In this document: positions 8,704-17,087 of the stretch, in pieces
How the letters are laid out: the number at the start of each line of letters is the position of its first letter
Numbering within the stretch: position 1 is the first letter of the stretch
NCBI RefSeq assembly: GCF_026419855.1
Contig: NZ_JAOAKP010000007.1
Span: 1 to 49,916, forward strand
Direction of reading: 5' to 3'
DNA: 49,916 nucleotides
Source: Methanothrix sp.
GTDB taxonomy: Archaea > Halobacteriota > Methanosarcinia > Methanotrichales > Methanotrichaceae
Position numbers and translations under genes: made by a program
Notes under the pieces: generated by a model
Seen by the model: the letters and a program-made list of their open reading frames with translations, nothing else
What the model was told of the DNA's origin: nothing
The model's database searches: none

Positions 8704-9882
8704 TCATCCCGCGATGAGCAGCCTGATGAGCTCCTTTCCCTCGACCCTTCCATAGTATCCCCTGGACGCTGAGATCTCGTCGAACGCATCGACAGAATCC
8801 GCATCTATTCCGGAGCCGGCTATCACAAACGGCACCGGGTCTGTGGAATGGGTTCTTATCTTTATGGGCGTGGGATGATCCGGGAGAAGAAGCACACGCC
8901 ACGCCTCTTCAGATCTCTTCAGACCGCTGATCATGGGGCCAACCACCCTCTCGTCGAAGAGCTCTATCGCTCTTATCTTCTGTTCCACATCCCCAGCGTG
9001 CGCAGCCTCGTCCGGCGCCTCTATATGAAGATATACGATGTCAACCGATTCAAGCGCCTTGAGCGCGGCCCCGACCTTGCCGGCGTAGTTGGTATCTATA
9101 GTGCCCGTTGCTCCCGGAACATCGATCACACGCCAGCCAGCGTATACGCCAAGCCCCTTCAGAAGATCGACAGCTGAGATCACAGCTCCATTCAGCCCGT
9201 AGATATCGTGAAACCGCGGCATCGACGGCGCCGGCCCCTGCCCCCAGAGCCAGATCATGTTTGCGGGCTTCAAACCCTTGCTAACACGCCTGCGATTGAC
9301 GGGATGGTTTTCGAGCAGGGGCCTTGCTCTCTCCATTATCTCCAGGAGGATGCGCGCATCATCCCCTCTCGGGAGATGATCTGATATGGGCCTGCCCATT
9401 ATATCGTGGGGCGGAGTGCAAACCGCATCCCTGCATGTTTTTAAAACGACGATGTTCCTGTAGCTCACCCCAGGATATATCCTGCCACCGGGTACAACAT
9501 CCCTCAGGGACCTGGCTATCTCAGCGCCCTCCTCAGATGTGATATGACCTGCGCTGTAGTCGTCCATGATGCCGTCAGTCACGGTGACGAAATTGCATCT
9601 GAATGCGATCTCGCCATCTCCAAGAGGTATCCGCATCGCAGCTGCCTCAAGGGGTGCCCTCCCTGTGTAGTACCTCGCCGGATCATAGCCCATTATTGAG
9701 AGGTTTGCAACATCGCTTCCAGGTGTCATGCCCTCAGGCACCGTCTGGGCGAGGCCGCAACGCCCGTTTCGAGCAATGAGATCCATGTTCGGCTTGCGTG
9801 CGACCTGCAGGGGCGTTCTCCCGCCCAGAGATTCAAGCGGCCAGTCGGCCATTCCATCTCCGAGAAGCACCACGTACTTCAA
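8704..9882 (-). CDS. apgM: Cofactor-independent phosphoglycerate mutase, archaeal type
   Basis: This enzyme interconverts 3- and 2-phosphoglycerate in glycolysis and gluconeogenesis. It is a metal-dependent member of the alkaline phosphatase superfamily. The first metal ligand is in LGDGMADWPLESLGG (residues 7-21), and the nucleophile serine is in TPGSDVANLSIMGYDP (about 53-68). A second metal cluster is in HIEAPDEAAHAGD (about 290), and LLPDHPTPIKIRTHS supplies late ligands. Length (392) fits the archaeal aPGAM family. It is seven bases downstream of McrC and probably co-transcribed with it. The same family includes phosphonopyruvate decarboxylase-labelled entries, but the mutase is the better assignment. 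Confidence 0.92.
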   Translation of the reverse strand: MKYVVLLGDGMADWPLESLGGRTPLQVARKPNMDLIARNGRCGLAQTVPEGMTPGSDVANLSIMGYDPARYYTGRAPLEAAAMRIPLGDGEIAFRCNFVTVTDGIMDDYSAGHITSEEGAEIARSLRDVVPGGRIYPGVSYRNIVVLKTCRDAVCTPPHDIMGRPISDHLPRGDDARILLEIMERARPLLENHPVNRRRVSKGLKPANMIWLWGQGPAPSMPRFHDIYGLNGAVISAVDLLKGLGVYAGWRVIDVPGATGTIDTNYAGKVGAALKALESVDIVYLHIEAPDEAAHAGDVEQKIRAIELFDERVVGPMISGLKRSEEAWRVLLLPDHPTPIKIRTHSTDPVPFVIAGSGIDADSVDAFDEISASRGYYGRVEGKELIRLLIAG

Positions 9883-9888
9883 GCAGGG

Positions 9889-10518
9889 TCACTCGGTTTT
9901 CTTTGATTCCATCTCAGCGAGATGCTTGTTCAGGACCTTTGCAAGCGTGTTGAGCTTGCTCCTGCCACATGTCGCGCCTCTCGTCACTCCGGTGACGATG
10001 TCCACAACAGTACCCCTCGTGACCTGCTTGCTCTTCGGTGGCATGACGACCCGCGTCTTCACACCCTCCTTTGCGAAGTCCTCGAAGTCCACAGGGCACT
10101 GCGATACGACGACAGCAGGAATATCCACAAACGCGAGTATATCTCGTGTCTTGTAGATTACATGCGACTTCACGTTGCCGAGATGTATCACGGCTATCTT
10201 GTGCCTCTGTATCTGCTCGATCTCCTTTGGGGTCAAACCGAATGTGGGGCCATAGCCCCTTGACGCCTGGGGAAACGACTCCGGAACGCCTGTCCCGGCC
10301 TCCAGGACCAGAACGCTCGTCTGTATGCCCTCCCTTCTCAGCCCGTAGGTTATCTCACAGACGGGCTTGGTTATGTGCCTCCTTCCGGGGGACATCGCAA
10401 TCGCTATGACATCCGGCCTTGCTGCCTCTGATAGGGTGCCCCTCTGCGCGAGCCCACCGCCCTTGGCTAGGCCCATGCTCTCTCTGCAGTCCACGACCTG
10501 GGTCTGCCTGCCGATCAT
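9889..10518 (-). CDS. mcrC: McrC, methyl-coenzyme M reductase activation protein
   Basis: The protein is a clear McrC family member: the N-terminus [19 protein letters not shown] is followed by the signature block [12 protein letters not shown] and [20 protein letters not shown]. McrC is known as a component of the ATP-dependent complex that reductively activates MCR. The 209-residue length is normal. No mcrA, B, D or G gene lies in the window, so this copy stands outside an mcr operon and is paired with phosphoglycerate mutase. A second mcrC may exist in the mcr operon elsewhere. Upstream lie a hairpin repeat and a cluster of mobile elements. Confidence 0.9.
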   Translation of the reverse strand: MIGRQTQVVDCRESMGLAKGGGLAQRGTLSEAARPDVIAIAMSPGRRHITKPVCEITYGLRREGIQTSVLVLEAGTGVPESFPQASRGYGPTFGLTPKEIEQIQRHKIAVIHLGNVKSHVIYKTRDILAFVDIPAVVVSQCPVDFEDFAKEGVKTRVVMPPKSKQVTRGTVVDIVTGVTRGATCGRSKLNTLAKVLNKHLAEMESKKTE

Positions 10519-10570
10519 GCATCAGACTCTGAGCTCAATGCTGATATAGTCTTTGCCTTGTGGATCTCCT

Positions 10571-10613
10571 GTGATCTCCTCTCCGGCCTGAAGACCGGAG
10601 TTTGTGCGCTGCT
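10571..10613. repeat. Hairpin repeat, copy 2 of 3
   Basis: The core at 10581-10600 reads CTCCGGCCTGAAGACCGGAG, a perfect CTCCGG/CCGGAG stem with an 8-base loop. It is preceded by gtgatctc and followed by tttGTGCGCTGCTACT. It lies in the 5' region of mcrC, 53 bases before the gene. See copies at 1799 and 42914. Confidence 0.75.
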
Positions 10614-10689
10614 ACTATATCATGTTCGGCAGCCGGATTGCTGCAGAACTCGCAGGATGCATCTTTGATGCATCCCGCATTACATATCC

Positions 10690-10828
10690 CCTAAGCTCCC
10701 CATAATTTAGGCATATGGATCCGTGGCATACTGATTATTTGTGGGTAATGGCACAGTTATCTTCCAAGAAAAGCAGCATCATTCGCCACATTTCCGGCTC
10801 ACCTCACCTAAATGAGGAGGAGTTCAGG
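10690..10828 (+). mobile_element. MITE-like element M1, copy A
   Basis: This 139-bp element begins CCTAAGCTCC and ends so that its reverse complement reads CCTGAACTCC; the imperfect terminal inverted repeats are about 22 bp. It is flanked by a perfect 6-bp direct repeat ATATCC (10684-10689 and 10829-10834), which I read as the target-site duplication. There is no coding capacity. Copies B (19539) and C (48509) share the internal word GTGGGTAATGGCACAGTTAT. Confidence 0.9.
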
Positions 10829-10842
10829 ATATCCTGGTATCA

Positions 10843-11084
10843 GGTCGTGTACTTGAATCACCGAATGGAGATTCAGGAATCGGCATTTACAAGCACAACA
10901 GATCACAAATCATGTGCTGTGTTGGATAAGTCTTTAAAATACGCAAGCAGAAGACGATTCCAGGAATGCGTGGAGAGTAGATCAGAATCAATAGCTGGAG
11001 ACATTATCACAAAAGGTTATCCAACACAGCACAAATCATGCGATGCCACATGCTACTGGGTTCTATGATCTGAGTACACGAGCC
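10843..11084 (+). mobile_element. MITE-like element M2, copy 1, interrupted by M3
   Basis: The ends are GGTCGTGTAC and GTACACGAGCC (inverted), flanked by a 7-bp direct repeat GGTATCA (10836-10842 and 11085-11091). Removing the inserted M3 element and its 9-bp duplication leaves about 116 bp, the same size as copy 2 at 15385-15501. No protein is coded. A 117-codon open frame across the region is a by-product of the repeats. Confidence 0.85.
10915..11031 (+). mobile_element. MITE-like element M3, copy 1, nested in M2
   Basis: The 15-bp perfect terminal inverted repeats read TGCTGTGTTGGATAA, and the element is 117 bp long. It is flanked by CAAATCATG on both sides (10906-10914, 11032-11040), a 9-bp target duplication. 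The uninterrupted M2 copy at 15385-15501 shows the matching empty site with a single copy (ACAAATCCTG). A second M3 copy is at 35503-35618. Confidence 0.9.
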
Positions 11085-11179
11085 GGTATCAGCGAGCTTA
11101 ACAGAGGACACCGGCTTCTCATAAGCATGCAGAGCGGGCAGGCGGTGGATCCCACCAGGCGCAGTCGCGTGACGCTATC

Positions 11180-13153
11180 TTAGAGTGCCTTTGATCTCCG
11201 CTTGGCCTCGAGCCTCTCCTCCCTTAGCCTCTCGGCCCTGTACTCCTCGATGATGCTTCTCAGCCGTTCTGCCCTCTTCTCTGCCTCGTATGCCTTTCTC
11301 TGCTCCTCCCATCTCTCCTTAGCGGCCTTCAGCATCTCAGGATCCACGAATGAAATCCCGTCTATAGTCCTCACGGAGACATCATCTGCGCTGAGCACGG
11401 GAACGGATTTCTCCATGAAGTACTCCCTCATCCTCTGAGGCATCTCCTTCATGACGACCACAGCCTCAACCCCAAGATCAGCGATGAGATCTGCTGTGTT
11501 CGGGCCGCCACCCGACGGATCCTGGAGCAGGATGAGGTCCCCCTTGCCTATGGACCACCTGCTCCTAGCAGAGAGAATGGCCTCCTTTGAGAAGACTGGA
11601 ACAGGCTTCAGCTTTCTGTACCCTGCCATCTCCTCTATCCGCTCCGCCTTTCTGATTTTCTGAGCCTCTGATCTGAGCCTCCGCAGGCGTTTTCTCTCAG
11701 CTCTCAGCAGATTTCTGAGCCGCTCGATCTCCTTATCTCTTATCCGGATCTCATGGTCGCGCTTCATCTCCCTGTAGGCTCTGTCCTGCATCTTCTCCAG
11801 CTGCCTCTTCAGCTCTGAGATCTCTTTGTCCTTAGCCGAAATCTCAGACCTGAGGTCCTCCACATACTCCCTGAGATTTTTGACCTGCTCTGTAAGGAGC
11901 CTCAGCTCCTCAGGTCTGGGCTGCGGGATCTGCGGAGGCTCTCCAGATGTCTGCACAGGCGCCTCATCAGACTCAAGAAGCTCAGCCATTGCCTTCTCGA
12001 TGGAGTAACCCCTCACCACAAGCGCCTTCACCTCGTCCGGATTCACATCCCTCGAGATCTTCTTCTCAACCTGGCTGAACTTGTTTCTGTACTTTTTGAA
12101 TGCGCTCATGGCAGCAGCAAGCGCATCCCTCTCGTGGTCGTTCCTGTAGTTGAATGGCCTGGCGAGCAGGATCTTATCCTCAGCGGCCAGATCCTCGCCG
12201 GGAGAGAAGAGAACTGCATTGAACGCACGCTTGATCTTCTCCACAGCTCCTGGGGCCGGCGAGACGTCCGTGGCTACTATCAGGGGCCTACCGCGCGCTG
12301 CTATCCACTCGATGACATCCGAGGAAGACATGGTTCTGGCTGAGACGATATCGACGAGCTCGCCCTTGAGATTGAGGGCAGCGAGACCTGTCGTGGTCCC
12401 AGGATCTATGCCAACGATGATGTAGTCCCTGCGCTGCTGCAGTGGCACGAACTGCAAATGCTGCCGCGGGATCGGAGCTACACGTATCTGCACATCTCCC
12501 CTGGAGCTGGAGTGCACCGGCACCCTCTCCCTGGGCGCCTCGACCACGAACTCACATCTGATGTAACCGCCGAGCCCCTCCACAGCCTTCATCGTGAACT
12601 CGAGACCGCTCTCCTTGAGATGGTGCTCGATCTCTCTCGAGAGAAGCTTCACGTTTCCATGTATCTTTCTGGAGTACCTGTTCTGGCTCCATCCACCTCT
12701 TCCAGGGGAGCGCCTTCGGCTCACCTTTATCCATGTCCTGTCCTCGAATACGGAGACGGCACACCCGATGCCCTTTGCGGCAAGGCGTGCACACGCCTCA
12801 GCCTCGTGCATCGGATTCAATTTGTCGAAGATGATTCCGTGCCACCTCGCCACCTTGACGAGTGGCTCTGGATGATCACCTCCGGTCACCTGGACGATTC
12901 TGGTGCCTGGCGGGAAGAGCTTCATGAGTTCTGTCAGCTCATTCCTGTCCGCGGCGAGCTCGTAGATGTTATCCACAGCTATGATATCCGGTCTCTTCTC
13001 TCTTATAATCCGGATGAGCTTCTGCCTGCTCACCATCTCATAGCAGTAGCTGCTCTCCCCATCTATCACAAAAAGAGCGTAGCTCGGCTGGCTCCTGCTT
13101 CTGGGGGAGCCGCTGGCGATATCCACACCGAATATCCTGTTATCCATCCTCAA
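11180..13153 (-). CDS. DUF460 protein: RNase H-like domain with long coiled coil
   Basis: This 657-residue archaeal protein of the COG2433/DUF460 family has no established function. Residues 1-130 hold an actin/RNase H-like fold beginning FGVDIASGSPRSR. A second, pre-16S-processing or RuvC-like RNase H-type segment begins YIIVGIDPGTTTGLAALNL near residue 245 and continues to ATDVSPAPGAVEKIKRAF. Residues about 425-525 are a charged coiled coil (runs of E, K and R with heptad leucines). A C-terminal domain follows (GGGPNTADLIADLGVEAVVVM), then a basic tail. It overlaps the RIO2 gene by 14 bases, so it is probably co-expressed with ribosome maturation genes; nuclease or RNA-handling activity is an inference. 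Confidence 0.88.
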   Translation of the reverse strand: MRMDNRIFGVDIASGSPRSRSQPSYALFVIDGESSYCYEMVSRQKLIRIIREKRPDIIAVDNIYELAADRNELTELMKLFPPGTRIVQVTGGDHPEPLVKVARWHGIIFDKLNPMHEAEACARLAAKGIGCAVSVFEDRTWIKVSRRRSPGRGGWSQNRYSRKIHGNVKLLSREIEHHLKESGLEFTMKAVEGLGGYIRCEFVVEAPRERVPVHSSSRGDVQIRVAPIPRQHLQFVPLQQRRDYIIVGIDPGTTTGLAALNLKGELVDIVSARTMSSSDVIEWIAARGRPLIVATDVSPAPGAVEKIKRAFNAVLFSPGEDLAAEDKILLARPFNYRNDHERDALAAAMSAFKKYRNKFSQVEKKISRDVNPDEVKALVVRGYSIEKAMAELLESDEAPVQTSGEPPQIPQPRPEELRLLTEQVKNLREYVEDLRSEISAKDKEISELKRQLEKMQDRAYREMKRDHEIRIRDKEIERLRNLLRAERKRLRRLRSEAQKIRKAERIEEMAGYRKLKPVPVFSKEAILSARSRWSIGKGDLILLQDPSGGGPNTADLIADLGVEAVVVMKEMPQRMREYFMEKSVPVLSADDVSVRTIDGISFVDPEMLKAAKERWEEQRKAYEAEKRAERLRSIIEEYRAERLREERLEAKRRSKAL

Positions 13154-14003
13154 CCTTTATCTTTCGGAGAACATCTCCGGGATTCAGATTTATTTTATAT
13201 TTGCGCTTAAAGTATTTCAGTATGTTGGAGAGATCCCTCGAGAGAAGCTCTTCCGCGCTCTCGTGATCCTTTCCAACAGCCTGAGGCCAGTCGATGATGG
13301 TTATGTCATCCCCAACTATGACGTTGTACTCGCTCAGGTCTGCGTGTATCACTCCGAGCCTGTAGGCCTTACCGATCTCCTCAAGGATCCTGTTGAGATA
13401 GAATGCAGGATCATCAAGCTCCGTCTTTGTGAGAAGCACCCCGGGGACCCTCTCCATGGCCACAGCATGCCTGCTTCGGGCAACAGGCTTTGGAACTGAG
13501 ACAGAGGGGTAAAGCCTTCTCATCACCTCAAACTCAGTTCTGGCCGCAAGGGCCGCGGCGTATATCCATGCAACCTTCGGCCTGTCCCTGAGATAGTCCC
13601 GGACTCTTCTAACCCTTGAGAAGCTCGTCCTACCCTCCCTGTGGAACTTTATGACCATCGGAATATCATCGAGCGCTTCGTAGACGACAGACTCCTTGCC
13701 AACGCCCAGCCTGTCGCCAAGCGATGCCACGAAGCCCTTTCTGACGAGATCATGAAGGGCGAGAAGGTCGTATGCAGCAAACTCGATCTGGTACCCCTCG
13801 TACGGCACACTTGTGTATGCAACGAGCTTTCTTCCAGAAAGCAGCCTGAGGTAGTACTCAGCCTTCGAGGCCGGAATGCCGGAGATGGCCGAGATCTCCT
13901 CGAGGGGCACCCACTCCCTCCGGCGCATTCCGGCCTCGATTGCTCTAAGCAGGATCACATCCTCAGATCTGAGGCTGAGAAAACGCTCTGCGAGCTGTAT
14001 CAC
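13140..14003 (-). CDS. rio2: RIO2-type atypical protein kinase
   Basis: RIO2 is a kinase/ATPase of 30S precursor maturation. Residues 1-90 are the RIO2-specific winged helix (LSLRSEDVILLRAIEAGMRR to AYDLLALHDLVRKG). The kinase part has LGVGKESVVYEAL, the lysine strand MVIKFHREGRTSFSRVRRVR, the catalytic HADLSEYNVIVGDD (about residue 220) and IIDWPQAV. The length of 287 is typical. It is 24 bases downstream of the isocitrate dehydrogenase stop and overlaps the DUF460 gene. With RIO1 at 7258 the window holds both archaeal RIO kinases. Confidence 0.95.
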   Translation of the reverse strand: MIQLAERFLSLRSEDVILLRAIEAGMRRREWVPLEEISAISGIPASKAEYYLRLLSGRKLVAYTSVPYEGYQIEFAAYDLLALHDLVRKGFVASLGDRLGVGKESVVYEALDDIPMVIKFHREGRTSFSRVRRVRDYLRDRPKVAWIYAAALAARTEFEVMRRLYPSVSVPKPVARSRHAVAMERVPGVLLTKTELDDPAFYLNRILEEIGKAYRLGVIHADLSEYNVIVGDDITIIDWPQAVGKDHESAEELLSRDLSNILKYFKRKYKINLNPGDVLRKIKVEDG

Positions 14004-14026
14004 GCTGGTAAGCTAGTTCTCTCAGG

Positions 14027-15235
14027 CTAAATCCCTTTGCCTGTGTACGAGAGCCATCTGCTCTCGAGATCATCAGAGTTCATCGTCTCTATAACATAAT
14101 CAGCGAACTCCCTGCCGGTTGCACCTCCAGGCCTGCCGGTCATCACCAGCTTCCTCTCGAACTGGCTGCAGATATCAAGAGCCATCTCGAGCTTCCTAGC
14201 CTTGTCAATCATCCCGACATGGCGGAGCAGCATTGTCGAGGCGCGCATGATGCTCGATGGATCCGCGTACTGCGCCCTCCCCTCCTGGACCATCCTTGGT
14301 GCTGAGCCGTGTATCGCCTCGAACATGGCATACCTTTTGCCTATGTTTGCGCTTCCCGCTGTCCCCACGCCTCCCTGGAACTCCGCGGCCTCATCAGTGA
14401 GTATGTCTCCGTAGAGGTTCGGAAGCACTATAACCCTGAAGTCCCGCCTCCTCTTTGTATCCACGAGCTTCGCCGCCATTATGTCGACGAACCAGTCGTC
14501 GAAGGTTATCTCAGGGTACTCTTTGGCGATGGACCTCGCGATCTCGAGGAACTTCCCGTCTGTTGTTTTCACGACATTTGCCTTTGTCACAACAGATACT
14601 CTGTTGATGTTGTTTCTCCTCGCATAATCGAAGGCGAGGCGTATTATCCGCTCAGAGCCCTGTGTGGTTATAACCTTGAAGTCGACCGCGAGATCGTCGG
14701 TGACGTTGAGGCCCTTGCTTCCGAGGACGTACTCGCCCTCGGTGTTCTCCCTGAAGAAGACCCAGTCTATGCCTTCTGAGGGTATGGAGACAGGCCGCAC
14801 GTTTGCGAAGAGATCAAGCTCGCGGCGCATCGCCACGTTTGCGCTCTCCAGGTTCGGCCAGGGGTCGCCTTTCTTCGGCGTTGTGAGCGGCCCCTTGAGG
14901 ATCACGTGGCACTTCTTCAGGGCCTCAAGAGCATCATCAGGAAGTGCCTTCATTGCCCTTGCCCTCTCCTCTATGCTGAGCCCCTCAATCTTTCTGAACT
15001 CCACATCTCCTCTCTCGATCTCATCCCTCAGGAGGCTCTGGAGGACCCTTATGGCCTCGCCTGTTATGTAAGGGCCTATTCCATCGCCATCGACGTATCC
15101 TACTATCAGTGGCTTCAGGCTGCTGTAGTCTATCCACTCGCCGGCAGCCTTCATCTGCTCAACCCTCGCAAGCTGCTCTTCCAGAAGCCTGCCGAAATGC
15201 TCCTTCGCCCTCTCTATAGCCTCTTTATGGTTCAT
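14027..15235 (-). CDS. icd: Isocitrate dehydrogenase (NADP type likely)
   Basis: This enzyme oxidatively decarboxylates isocitrate to 2-oxoglutarate for glutamate synthesis. It belongs to the isocitrate/isopropylmalate dehydrogenase family. The substrate loop ESANVAMRRELDLFANVRPV has the serine and asparagine in the positions that distinguish isocitrate from isopropylmalate enzymes. FRENTEGEYVLG, VTKANVVKTTDG and the NAD(P) region LPNLYGDILTDEAAEFQGGVG followed by EAIHGSAPR are all present. The 402-residue length fits. The nucleotide preference is not decided from the sequence alone. The gene precedes RIO2 on the same strand. Confidence 0.87.
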   Translation of the reverse strand: MNHKEAIERAKEHFGRLLEEQLARVEQMKAAGEWIDYSSLKPLIVGYVDGDGIGPYITGEAIRVLQSLLRDEIERGDVEFRKIEGLSIEERARAMKALPDDALEALKKCHVILKGPLTTPKKGDPWPNLESANVAMRRELDLFANVRPVSIPSEGIDWVFFRENTEGEYVLGSKGLNVTDDLAVDFKVITTQGSERIIRLAFDYARRNNINRVSVVTKANVVKTTDGKFLEIARSIAKEYPEITFDDWFVDIMAAKLVDTKRRRDFRVIVLPNLYGDILTDEAAEFQGGVGTAGSANIGKRYAMFEAIHGSAPRMVQEGRAQYADPSSIMRASTMLLRHVGMIDKARKLEMALDICSQFERKLVMTGRPGGATGREFADYVIETMNSDDLESRWLSYTGKGI

Positions 15236-15384
15236 GTCAAAACACTACTATGCGATATCAGATCAAGCTTTTCGTCGTGACCTTCAGCAGGTCAGTATGC
15301 TATCGTTGAGCTGGTCACCGAGGGACCTGCTTCTCTAAAATATGTTCAGGCTTATTTTTGTGATCCGGCGGATCGATAACATTG

Positions 15385-15501
15385 GGTCGTGTGCTCGTCT
15401 CACTGAAGGGATTTTTCAGGAATCAGCATGCTTCGAAACAACCGATCACAAATCCTGCGATGCCACCTGCTGCCGGGTGCAATGATCTGAGTACACGATC
15501 C
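15385..15501 (+). mobile_element. MITE-like element M2, copy 2 (uninterrupted)
   Basis: This 117-bp element has ends GGTCGTGTGCTC and GAGTACACGATCC (inverted). The flanks are AACATTG (15378-15384) and AACATCG (15502-15508), a 7-bp duplication with one mismatch. The interior holds the empty target site used by M3 in copy 1. It lies in the 590-bp gap between isocitrate dehydrogenase and the pur genes. Confidence 0.85.
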
Positions 15502-15508
15502 AACATCG

Positions 15509-15825
15509 CAGAAAGATGTGGAGTCGAATGCCGCCTGTCGGGTTATCGGAGCTCGCCTCTCCGACGGTTCGACCACATGAGCCAACCATTGGTCACCGGT
15601 TAAGGAATCGCATGCAACATAATACGATGTGTATTTAACAATTTGCAACTACAAGTATCGTGCTGCTTGATGATATCGATAGCAATAATATCAACGATTA
15701 ACTTCAAGATAACATCAATGTAAAAATTGTTGAGTGATTCTTTCACCTAACGGCCTTAACCGATGACGGATGTGAGCCAACAAATAAAAAGATCAAAATG
15801 AATTCCGGTACGGCCGGACCTGAAA
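15509..15825. other. Intergenic stretch downstream of the pur operon
   Basis: This is the remainder of the gap between the pur genes and isocitrate dehydrogenase. The part near 15640-15800 is AT-rich. I see no RNA gene, open frame with protein features or clear terminator. Confidence 0.45.
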
Positions 15826-16302
15826 TCAATTCAATTTAATAATTTCATATCTATCTTTGTTTGGGTTGACCAGAAGCTCCTCTGCGATCCTTCTGGCCAC
15901 GGACTCCGGATCATCTCCATCTATGTAGAGCTTCCAGATGTTTGCCCGCTGTACGGCTCGTATCATCTTCAGCCCCAGTCTCTTCACCAGACGATCTCTT
16001 ATCGATACGGCCTCGCCGTCCTCGATCCAGAGGCTCACCTTCACAGGAACAAAGCCGTTGCTCAGATCCAGGGAATTCACAGAGACCGCGAAGCTCTCCT
16101 TGTTCTCATTGACGAGCTCTCTGGTGAGCTGTTTTATCAGGGAGTCGGGGTCGCTCACGTCATCGGCCTCTATACTAAGAAGCCTCTCGCGCTTGACATC
16201 CCTGACGATGCCCTGGTAACCCATGCGCCTCAGGAGCGTGTTCTTCACGGTGGCAGCCTCGGCATCGGGTATCTTGAGCCACACTCTAAGATTGATGATC
16301 AT
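15826..16302 (-). CDS. purS: Tandem-duplicated PurS (FGAM synthase small subunit)
   Basis: PurS bridges PurL and PurQ in formylglycinamidine ribonucleotide synthase, the fourth step of purine synthesis. A normal PurS has about 80 residues and works as a dimer. This chain has 158 residues and two PurS-like units: residues 1-74 (LRVWLKIPDAEAATVKNTLL, ending NKESFAVSV) and residues 84-158 (VKVSLWIEDGEAVSIRDRLV, ending NKDRYEIIKL), each beta-alpha-beta-beta-alpha-beta. Its start overlaps the purQ stop by four bases, so it is the last gene of purL-purQ-purS. A covalent dimer is the simplest reading. Confidence 0.85.
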   Translation of the reverse strand: MIINLRVWLKIPDAEAATVKNTLLRRMGYQGIVRDVKRERLLSIEADDVSDPDSLIKQLTRELVNENKESFAVSVNSLDLSNGFVPVKVSLWIEDGEAVSIRDRLVKRLGLKMIRAVQRANIWKLYIDGDDPESVARRIAEELLVNPNKDRYEIIKLN

Positions 16303-17087
16303 GATCGCCTCTCCTCTATGTATCTCTTCATCGATTCAAAGATCAGCCTCCCCGGCCCGTATCCCTGAACCCTGGGATGCTTCCGCGGGAGCTGCCATGC
16401 AAAGAACGCCCTCTCCGGATGAGGCATCATCCCAAGGACATTGCCCTCTGGGTTGCATATGCCGGCGATGTTCTCTGTGGACCCGTTCACATTCACAGGA
16501 AACTCGTTGATTATTTCCCCTCGCTCGCTGCAGTACCTGAAAACGATCTGACCGTCATCGATGAGCCTCTCGATCACTTTTCTATCAGATGCAACAAGGT
16601 TTCCCTCAGCATGCGCGATCGGTATGCTCAGGATGTCACCTCTCCTCAGAATGTATGAGCCGCTGCATCTCTTCTCCTCAGCATCATGCCTGAGCATCGT
16701 CCAGGCGCAGTAGTACCCGCGGCGCACGATCTCTCCACCTCTGATCATGACGTTCTGCGCTAGCGCCAGCCTAACTCCATCCCCGAATGGGAGAATCCCT
16801 GACTCCACGAGTACCTGAAATCCATTGCAGATCCCCACGATGGGCTTTCCCCTCTCAGCTTCTTCCCTCAGCGTGGCCATTACAGGCTCCTTGGATGCTA
16901 TAACACCGGCGCGCACCCTGTCCTGGTACGAGAAGCCGCCTGGTATCACATATCCATCGAACTCGCAGAGCTCCTGCTCAGGACGGTTCCATCTGAAGAT
17001 CTCCCCATCCATGCCACACTCTTTTACAGCCACAAGCGTCTCGTGCTCGCAGTTCGTGCCCGGGAACTGTACCACAGCGATCCTCAT
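16299..17087 (-). CDS. purQ: FGAM synthase glutaminase subunit PurQ
   Basis: PurQ is a class I glutamine amidotransferase that supplies ammonia to PurL. The N-terminus RIAVVQFPGTNCEHETLVA is characteristic. The nucleophile cysteine is in VGICNGFQVLVESGILP (about residue 96), and the histidine/glutamate pair is in GMMPHPERAFF near residue 220. The length of 262 is normal for archaeal PurQ. It overlaps both neighbours by four bases (ATGA type), giving a tightly coupled purL-purQ-purS operon. Confidence 0.96.
   Translation of the reverse strand: MRIAVVQFPGTNCEHETLVAVKECGMDGEIFRWNRPEQELCEFDGYVIPGGFSYQDRVRAGVIASKEPVMATLREEAERGKPIVGICNGFQVLVESGILPFGDGVRLALAQNVMIRGGEIVRRGYYCAWTMLRHDAEEKRCSGSYILRRGDILSIPIAHAEGNLVASDRKVIERLIDDGQIVFRYCSERGEIINEFPVNVNGSTENIAGICNPEGNVLGMMPHPERAFFAWQLPRKHPRVQGYGPGRLIFESMKRYIEERRS

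Noticed and set aside
10715-11068. Plus-strand open frame of 117 codons in the mobile element cluster
   Set aside because: It spans M1, M2 and the nested M3 element with no protein features, and the repeats themselves explain the open frame.
15382-15603. Short plus-strand frame of 73 codons
   Set aside because: It overlaps M2 copy 2 and continues into non-conserved sequence with no ribosome site or motif.
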